Source of the DNA: Flavobacteriales bacterium | GTDB lineage: Bacteria > Bacteroidota > Bacteroidia > NS11-12g > UBA955 | Length of the DNA stretch: 5,099 nucleotides | NCBI GenBank assembly: GCA_947464515.1 | Contig: CANHXF010000151.1 | Coordinates: 1 to 5,099 of the forward strand | Reading direction: 5' to 3' | Shown here: positions 1 through 5,099 of the stretch, piece after piece | Layout of the letters: each line of letters starts with the position of its first letter | Position numbering within the stretch: the first letter of the stretch is position 1 | Position numbers and translations under genes: made by a program | The notes under the pieces: generated by a model | What the model was told of the DNA's origin: nothing | The model's input: only the letters and a program-made list of their open reading frames with translations | Databases searched by the model: none

Positions 1-40
1 CGATAACTTTCCAGGCGTCTGCTTTGAAATATTCTATCAT
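1..40 (-). CDS. N-terminus of a probable GH65 disaccharide phosphorylase (partial, runs off left edge)
   Basis: The minus strand opens with an ATG at 38-40 and reads MIEYFKADAWKVI before the window ends. An N-terminal tract of the type 'Y.KAD.WK.I' is what I recall for Bacteroidota family-65 glycoside phosphorylases (maltose, trehalose or kojibiose phosphorylase), which split an alpha-glucoside with phosphate into beta-glucose 1-phosphate and a free sugar. The start lies 28 bases downstream of the pgmB stop on the same strand. Beta-phosphoglucomutase is the enzyme that consumes the product of GH65 inverting phosphorylases, so the context supports the call strongly. Only 13 residues are visible, so no catalytic residue can be checked and the substrate cannot be named. 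No clear Shine-Dalgarno sequence precedes the ATG. The family call rests on the short N-terminus plus the neighbour. Confidence 0.6.
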   Translation of the reverse strand, partial: MIEYFKADAWKVI

Positions 41-68
41 GGGGTTGAAAGGGGGGTAAGATAAACGT

Positions 69-710
69 TTATAATTCGTCGAGAAAATCGAAATCGAATT
101 CTCCGAGATTGTTGATATGCATAATTGCGCCGGGAAGGTCTTCGGGTTTACCAATGCCAATGGCTCTCATACCCCCGGCGATGGCCGCTTGCACGCCCGC
201 TGCGCTGTCTTCAAAAACCAGGCACTGCGATGGAGGAAATCCAATCATATCGGCGGCGGTGAGGAAAGTTTCGGGATGCGGTTTGCCTTTTTTTACGTGA
301 CTAGCATCAACAATGGCATCGAAGGCTTCAACAAGACCAACTCGAGTGAGAACCATCGTCGCATTTTTGCTTGCAGAACCCAAGGCCAAGGGCAATTTTA
401 AGTCATCTACTTGTGCAAAAAACTCAGGAACACCGGGAAGGACATCGGATGGACCCATATCTTTCACCAACTCTAGGTACCATTCGTTTTTACGCACCAA
501 ATCGGCATCGAACTCAGAATGGGTAAGGGTTTTATTGGCGAGTTTAAGAATGAATTTTAGGCTATCGGCACGACTTACGCCTTTCAGTTTCTCATTGTCG
601 TCTTGCGTGAGTTGATAGCCATATTCTGCGGCCAATCGCTCCCAAGCAAGAAAATGAAAATGGGCTGTATCGCAAATAACCCCGTCTAAATCCAGGATTA
701 AGGCAATCAT
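69..710 (-). CDS. pgmB: Beta-phosphoglucomutase (HAD superfamily)
   Basis: This 213-residue cytoplasmic enzyme interconverts beta-glucose 1-phosphate and glucose 6-phosphate. The HAD motifs are all visible: DLDGV at 7-11 with nucleophile Asp7 and acid/base Asp9, followed by Thr15, His19 and Trp23. Cap-domain residues KGVSR at 43-47 and Ser50 follow, then SASKN at 112-116, GKPHPE at 142-147 with Lys143, and the Mg2+ ligands Glu167-Asp168 in VFEDSAAG. These match, with an offset of one or two, the substrate-binding and catalytic set known for Lactococcus lactis beta-PGM. Length is normal for the family (about 215-220). Its ATG (708-710) overlaps the stop of the upstream kinase by one base (TAATG), which suggests translational coupling. 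A GH65-like gene follows 28 bases downstream. Specificity for beta-glucose 1-phosphate rather than another sugar phosphate is inferred from the KGVSR cap motif and the neighbour. Confidence 0.93.
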   Translation of the reverse strand: MIALILDLDGVICDTAHFHFLAWERLAAEYGYQLTQDDNEKLKGVSRADSLKFILKLANKTLTHSEFDADLVRKNEWYLELVKDMGPSDVLPGVPEFFAQVDDLKLPLALGSASKNATMVLTRVGLVEAFDAIVDASHVKKGKPHPETFLTAADMIGFPPSQCLVFEDSAAGVQAAIAGGMRAIGIGKPEDLPGAIMHINNLGEFDFDFLDEL

Positions 711-1567
711 TATGCAGAGATTTTCAATTTTCTCAAATGGTATTCAACCAAATTGATCACGGGCTCTCTGGTAATTACACCTACGTTGATGCGGTGAATT
801 TTGCAGGCCTCTTTCAATAAATCGCTGAAGTGGTAAGCCACTGAACCTACGAAGTGAACGGGTACTTCTTTGTGGTTTTCGTACTTCCAAATGTGAATAT
901 TGATGAATTTGCTAAAGCCGTTATAGATGAAATCGCGCACCCATTTTTCGTCGCGGTTATCGCTCAAAAAACGCATGAATGATGCTAGGTAAACGTTGGG
1001 GTTTGGTTTGTTATAAACGGCTTCAAAGATGCCTTCTTTGGTGAGGTTGAATCGTTCGATAAGTCCATTGTGGATTTTCTCGGGCAACTCTTTGTATAAG
1101 AACATGCGGAGTAAATCCTTGCCATAAAACGTCCCACCGGCTTCGTCGCCTAGTACGTAGCCCAAAGCTGGAACAACTTCATGGATTACACTGCCATCAT
1201 AGTAGCAACTATTGCTTCCTGTTCCTAGAATACAAGAAATTCCGGGTTCATCGCCGCAAGTAGCATAGACTGCACCAAGTAAATCGTGATCAACGACAAC
1301 GTTTGCTTTGGTGAAAATGGCTTTTAAGGCTTTTTCGATGATGATGTTTCTGGAAGCACTGCTTGCTCCGGCACCATAGAAAAACACATGGTCAACCATC
1401 GGTGCAACCGCGGCGAGTTCTGTGTTTTTGCGAATTTCACTTTCGATCAACTCTGTGTTGTGAAAGAAAGGGTTGAAACCCATGGTATGAAACGATAAAC
1501 GCTGAGATTCTCCGTCGGTAAATACCCAATCGCACTTTGTGCTTCCGCTGTCTGCTACTAAGATCAT
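710..1567 (-). CDS. BadF/BadG/BcrA/BcrD-family sugar kinase (N-acetylglucosamine kinase-like)
   Basis: This 285-residue protein has the actin-like ATPase fold of the BadF/BadG family, which includes N-acetylglucosamine and glucosamine kinases. The phosphate-1 loop is DSGSTKCDW at 6-14. A DHDLLGA segment at 93-99 holds the probable catalytic aspartate (Asp95 by position). The phosphate-2 loop is ILGTGSNS at 113-120, LGDEAGG lies at 139-145, and the adenosine-type segment FVGSVAYHF at 239-247. The open frame extends upstream to 1609, but the ATG at 1565-1567 is preferred: the family begins right at the ILVADSGST strand, the extra 14 residues look like translated leader, and a promoter-like element sits at 1580-1610, inside that extension. 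It is first in an operon with pgmB and a GH65-like gene, so it may phosphorylate the free sugar released by phosphorolysis. The actual substrate (glucose, GlcNAc, glucosamine) cannot be told from the sequence. Confidence 0.85.
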   Translation of the reverse strand: MILVADSGSTKCDWVFTDGESQRLSFHTMGFNPFFHNTELIESEIRKNTELAAVAPMVDHVFFYGAGASSASRNIIIEKALKAIFTKANVVVDHDLLGAVYATCGDEPGISCILGTGSNSCYYDGSVIHEVVPALGYVLGDEAGGTFYGKDLLRMFLYKELPEKIHNGLIERFNLTKEGIFEAVYNKPNPNVYLASFMRFLSDNRDEKWVRDFIYNGFSKFINIHIWKYENHKEVPVHFVGSVAYHFSDLLKEACKIHRINVGVITREPVINLVEYHLRKLKISA

Positions 1568-1579
1568 AATAAAATCGAC

Positions 1580-1610
1580 GCAAGTTAAAGAAAAAAGGCT
1601 TAGTGTCAAA
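1580..1610 (-). promoter_or_regulatory. Candidate Bacteroidota promoter for the kinase-pgmB-GH65 operon
   Basis: On the minus strand, TTTG (1607-1610) is followed after 19 bases by TAACTTGC (1580-1587). This resembles the Bacteroidota pattern of a TTTG -33 box, 19-21 bases and a TAnnTTTG -7 box, but the last two positions of the -7 box do not fit. The predicted transcript would start only about 10 bases before the ATG at 1567, which supports that start codon over the upstream one. Assigned by eye. Confidence 0.4.
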
Positions 1611-1618
1611 CGAACACT
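1602..1618. repeat. Inverted repeat AGTGT-N7-ACACT, possible operator
   Basis: AGTGT at 1602-1606 pairs with ACACT at 1614-1618 around a 7-base spacer. The repeat covers the -33 TTTG of the candidate minus-strand promoter, so a bound protein would block the sugar operon. The five-base arms are short enough to arise by chance. The role as binding site of the neighbouring NUDIX-type regulator is inference from position only. Confidence 0.3.
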
Positions 1619-1623
1619 TAAAA

Positions 1624-1647
1624 AACAATTTTTTGCATAGCATTGTT
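1624..1647. repeat. Inverted repeat AACAAT-N12-ATTGTT, possible operator
   Basis: AACAAT at 1624-1629 pairs with ATTGTT at 1642-1647 around 12 bases. The element spans the -33 TTTG of the candidate plus-strand promoter of the regulator gene, a position suited to autoregulation. Arms are AT-rich and only six bases, so chance occurrence is possible. The half-sites differ from those of the repeat at 1602-1618, so the two are not obviously sites for one protein. Confidence 0.25.
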
Positions 1648-1663
1648 ATTTTGGGTTAATTTG
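1632..1663 (+). promoter_or_regulatory. Candidate Bacteroidota promoter for the NUDIX-type regulator
   Basis: TTTG (1632-1635), 20 bases, then TTAATTTG (1656-1663) matches the TTTG-N19-21-TAnnTTTG pattern with one mismatch in the second base of the -7 box. Transcription would begin near 1668-1672, leaving a leader of about 15 bases before the ATG at 1686. It diverges from the minus-strand promoter, with the two -33 boxes about 20 bases apart. Confidence 0.4.
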
Positions 1664-1685
1664 TGGGCTAGAGCAAAGATTGTTC

Positions 1686-2456
1686 ATGTCGATAAGCCCA
1701 TCTTTAAACCCCCACGTTTCCGTTGATTGCGTCATTTTTGGCTTCAGCAAAGAGACTTTACGTTTGCTACTGATTAAGCGTACGGTTCCTAACGCACTGA
1801 CGGAGTTGGATGATAGCTATTATGCGTTGCCAGGGGATTTGGTTAGAGATAATGAGAATTTGGATGAGGCGGCGGCTCGGGTTTTGAAAGAATTGACGGG
1901 TTTAACGGGGATTTTCTTACAGCAATTTCAGGCCTTTGGCGATCCATTGCGAATCACAAAAGCAAAAGACAGGGCTTGGTTGCAGGGTGTAAGACAGGAT
2001 CCGGACGCTCGAGTAATTACCGTGGCCTATATGGCCTTGATCGAAAGTAGCAAGGTGGAAATTCAGCCGGGATCGTTTAGCAAAGGGGCGGTTTGGTTGC
2101 CCATTGGTGAGATTCCTGAGTTGGCGTTCGATCACAACGAGATTTCTGAAGGTGCGTTGATGGCTTTGCGTGAAAAGGTTCAGATTCAGCCGATTGCGTT
2201 TGAGTTATTGCCGGAGAAATTTACGATGAGTGATTTGCAGGCCTTGTATGAGACCATTTTGCAACGTGATTTGGACAAGCGCAATTTTAGGCGTAAGATG
2301 TTGAATTCTGGAGTGATTGCGGCCTTGCCAGAAAAGCAACACGGCGTAAGTAATAAGCCTGCTAGATATTATGTTTTCAATCGAAATCTGTTCGAAAACA
2401 GTCCGTTGGGCTTTGTGAACCTCAAAATGGAGGGTTCTTTCACATTGTTTAATTAA
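1686..2456 (+). CDS. NUDIX-domain transcriptional regulator (NrtR/AraR type) with C-terminal winged helix
   Basis: This 256-residue protein opens with NPHVSVDCVIFGF (8-20), typical of NrtR-like regulators. A NUDIX fold covers roughly 10-165. Its NUDIX box (51-73, canonical GX5EX7REUXEEXGU) is degraded: Asp51 replaces Gly, Val66 replaces the Glu of RE, and Leu70 replaces the second Glu of EE; Glu57, Arg65, Glu69 and Gly72 remain. A winged-helix domain follows at about 170-232, including ELLPEKFTMSDLQALYE and a basic helix DKRNFRRKM (197-205). In the family, the NUDIX domain senses a ligand (ADP-ribose in NrtR, a sugar in the Bacteroides AraR relative) and the winged helix binds DNA. Hydrolase activity is therefore unlikely. 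The divergent kinase-pgmB-GH65 operon is the probable target and a sugar or sugar phosphate the probable effector; both are inferences. ATG at 1686 is preferred to an in-frame TTG at 1680. An outright hydrolase is the weaker alternative. Confidence 0.87.
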   Translation: MSISPSLNPHVSVDCVIFGFSKETLRLLLIKRTVPNALTELDDSYYALPGDLVRDNENLDEAAARVLKELTGLTGIFLQQFQAFGDPLRITKAKDRAWLQGVRQDPDARVITVAYMALIESSKVEIQPGSFSKGAVWLPIGEIPELAFDHNEISEGALMALREKVQIQPIAFELLPEKFTMSDLQALYETILQRDLDKRNFRRKMLNSGVIAALPEKQHGVSNKPARYYVFNRNLFENSPLGFVNLKMEGSFTLFN

Positions 2457-4133
<1,677 letters not shown>

Positions 4134-4147
4134 ATAAATAATTTGAC

Positions 4148-4906
4148 ATGATAAAGCAATTATTAATCATTCCGGTATTGGCCTTGGGTCTATTGGCCGG
4201 TTGCGGTGAGAAAATCGACACCAGTAAGAATTTGAAAACGTCTGAGGATTCTTTCAGCTATGTGTATGGCTATGAAACGGCGAAGCGTATGAAGCAGCAA
4301 GGCATCGACGCATTAGACTATGGAAGTTTCTTGCGTGGAATCAAAGAGGGTTTCTCTAAGGACAGTGGCTTGGCGATTAAGGAAGATGTAATGGGCAAAG
4401 TGTATCAAGGTTATGTGCAAGGGGTTCAGGACAAGAAGATCAAGGTGTTGCAAAAGGAAACCAATGATAAGTTGGCGAAGTTGAGCAAGGAGCAAGGTGT
4501 GAGTCCTTTGGCTGCCAAGGGTTATTACAAAGAATTGAAAAAGGGAAGCGGAAGCATTCCTGGTGTTTACGATAGCGTTTTATGTTATTTCATCATCAAA
4601 AATGGCAAGGGCAAGGTGTTTCAGGACAATCGCAAGGATAAAAAACCATTTATGGGAACCATCGAGAGTTTGAAGTTGCCACCATTGGAAGAGTCGTTTG
4701 GTAAAACTGCCAAGGGCGGATCATTTGAGATGTATATTTCTAACGTGGAATATCCTTCTTTGGCTCGTATGGCGGGAACTTTCGACGATATGTATGGAAT
4801 TACGGTGATTGAAGTGGAGTTGTTGGATGTTAGACCGGGGCAGAAGCCAACGGCTATGCCATCTACGGAAGGTTTGGATTACATTCCACCACCAGCAGGT
4901 AAATAA
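4148..4906 (+). CDS. FKBP-like lipoprotein with an eroded peptidyl-prolyl isomerase domain
   Basis: This 252-residue protein starts with a lipoprotein signal: Lys3, a hydrophobic stretch (5-16) and the lipobox LAGC with Cys19. GEK follows the cysteine, not an acidic surface-export tag, so it probably faces the periplasm. Residues 32-118 form a helical region like the FKBP N-terminal dimerisation domain (DSFSYVYGYETAKRM, FLRGIKEGF). Residues 122-228 follow the FKBP layout: GYYKELKKGSG, DSVLCYFIIKNG, GKVFQDN, KGGSFEMYIS, and the last strand TVIEVELLDV. The usual VHYTG, FDSS, VIxGW and IPxxLAYG motifs are not preserved, and the protein has no tryptophan, so the active-site Trp is absent. It may be a chaperone-like or structural paralogue and not an active isomerase. 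A proline-rich tail (231-252) ends the protein. The 14-base gap after the ABC-F gene suggests cotranscription. Confidence 0.78.
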   Translation: MIKQLLIIPVLALGLLAGCGEKIDTSKNLKTSEDSFSYVYGYETAKRMKQQGIDALDYGSFLRGIKEGFSKDSGLAIKEDVMGKVYQGYVQGVQDKKIKVLQKETNDKLAKLSKEQGVSPLAAKGYYKELKKGSGSIPGVYDSVLCYFIIKNGKGKVFQDNRKDKKPFMGTIESLKLPPLEESFGKTAKGGSFEMYISNVEYPSLARMAGTFDDMYGITVIEVELLDVRPGQKPTAMPSTEGLDYIPPPAGK

Positions 4907-4913
4907 TTCCGAA

Positions 4914-5099
4914 CTAATCCACTCGGCGCAATTGATTGAGGCCGATTAATGTCCAACCGACAATCATTAAGACGCCTCCCACAGGGGTGATGGCTCCGAG
5001 TTTTCGCAAGGCAGGGGAGAGGATTTCATTCAGCGCAAGAATCCAAAGGGATACGCTGAAAATGAATGAACCCAGTATGATTAGTTTGATGTGTAGTCC
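4914..5099 (-). CDS. DUF423 (YgdD-like) small membrane protein, C-terminal part (partial, runs off right edge)
   Basis: The minus strand is open from the window edge to a TAG at 4914-4916, giving 61 residues. Two hydrophobic segments are visible: IKLIILGSFIFSVSLWILAL (residues 4-23 of the fragment) and a C-terminal one containing ITPVGGVLMIVGW (37-49), ending LNQLRRVD. The TPxGGxxxxxGW pattern and the short C-terminus are characteristic of DUF423, a family of about 120-130-residue inner-membrane proteins of unknown function that includes E. coli YgdD. The N-terminal half is outside the window. The gene converges on the lipoprotein gene with 7 bases between the stops, and no terminator with a T-tract is visible between them. 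Confidence 0.8.
   Translation of the reverse strand, partial: GLHIKLIILGSFIFSVSLWILALNEILSPALRKLGAITPVGGVLMIVGWTLIGLNQLRRVD

Noticed and set aside
109..615. Three overlapping plus-strand open frames opposite pgmB
   Set aside because: They lie antisense to a complete HAD enzyme with all motifs and show no recognisable domain.
1437..1643. 68-residue minus-strand frame overlapping the kinase N-terminus
   Set aside because: It is a frame-shifted shadow of the kinase that runs through the promoter region; composition looks non-protein-like.
1568..1685. Riboswitch or small RNA in the divergent spacer
   Set aside because: The spacer is largely filled by promoter-like elements and has no strong long stem or terminator hairpin.
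4313..4495. 60-residue antisense frame opposite the lipoprotein gene
   Set aside because: Shadow frame of the helical N-terminal domain; no independent support.
4923..4945. TCGGC-N13-GCCGA inverted repeat considered as a terminator between the convergent genes
   Set aside because: The stem is five bases with a long loop, no T-tract follows on either strand, and it lies inside the DUF423 coding sequence.

Overview
The window looks like a chromosomal stretch from a member of the Bacteroidota. Four things point there: promoter-like elements of the Bacteroidota type (TTTG, about 19-20 bases, then TAnnTTTG-like boxes); almost no Shine-Dalgarno sequences; a regulator with a degenerate NUDIX domain and a winged helix, as used by this phylum for sugar control; and a YbiT-type ABC-F gene followed by an FKBP-type lipoprotein gene. 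No mobile element, CRISPR array, rRNA or tRNA gene was seen. Coding density is high; the longest gap is the 118-base divergent spacer at 1568-1685.

Left part (1-1567, minus strand): a sugar operon read right to left. It encodes a BadF/BadG-type sugar kinase (710-1567), beta-phosphoglucomutase pgmB (69-710, overlapping the kinase stop by one base as TAATG), and then the first 13 residues of what looks like a GH65 disaccharide phosphorylase running off the left edge. Together they would make a phosphorolysis module. The phosphorylase would split a glucoside such as maltose, trehalose or kojibiose into beta-glucose 1-phosphate and a free sugar. PgmB would make glucose 6-phosphate from the former, and the kinase could phosphorylate the latter.

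Divergent spacer (1568-1685) and regulator (1686-2456, plus strand): a promoter-like element can be read on each strand, and two short inverted repeats overlap their -33 regions. The plus-strand gene encodes an NrtR/AraR-type regulator whose NUDIX box has lost key catalytic positions. It is the natural candidate for controlling the divergent sugar operon.

Right part (2514-4906, plus strand): a YbiT-type ABC-F ATPase (2514-4133), preceded by a perfect TAACTTTG -7 box, and 14 bases downstream an FKBP-like lipoprotein (4148-4906). The ABC-F protein is strikingly asymmetric: the Walker A of domain 2 and the signature motif of domain 1, which would form the same composite ATP site, are both degraded, while the other site is intact. 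The lipoprotein has an FKBP layout, but its isomerase core is eroded and it contains no tryptophan.

Right edge (4914-5099, minus strand): the C-terminal 61 residues of a DUF423 (YgdD-like) small membrane protein, convergent with the lipoprotein gene and only 7 bases from it.
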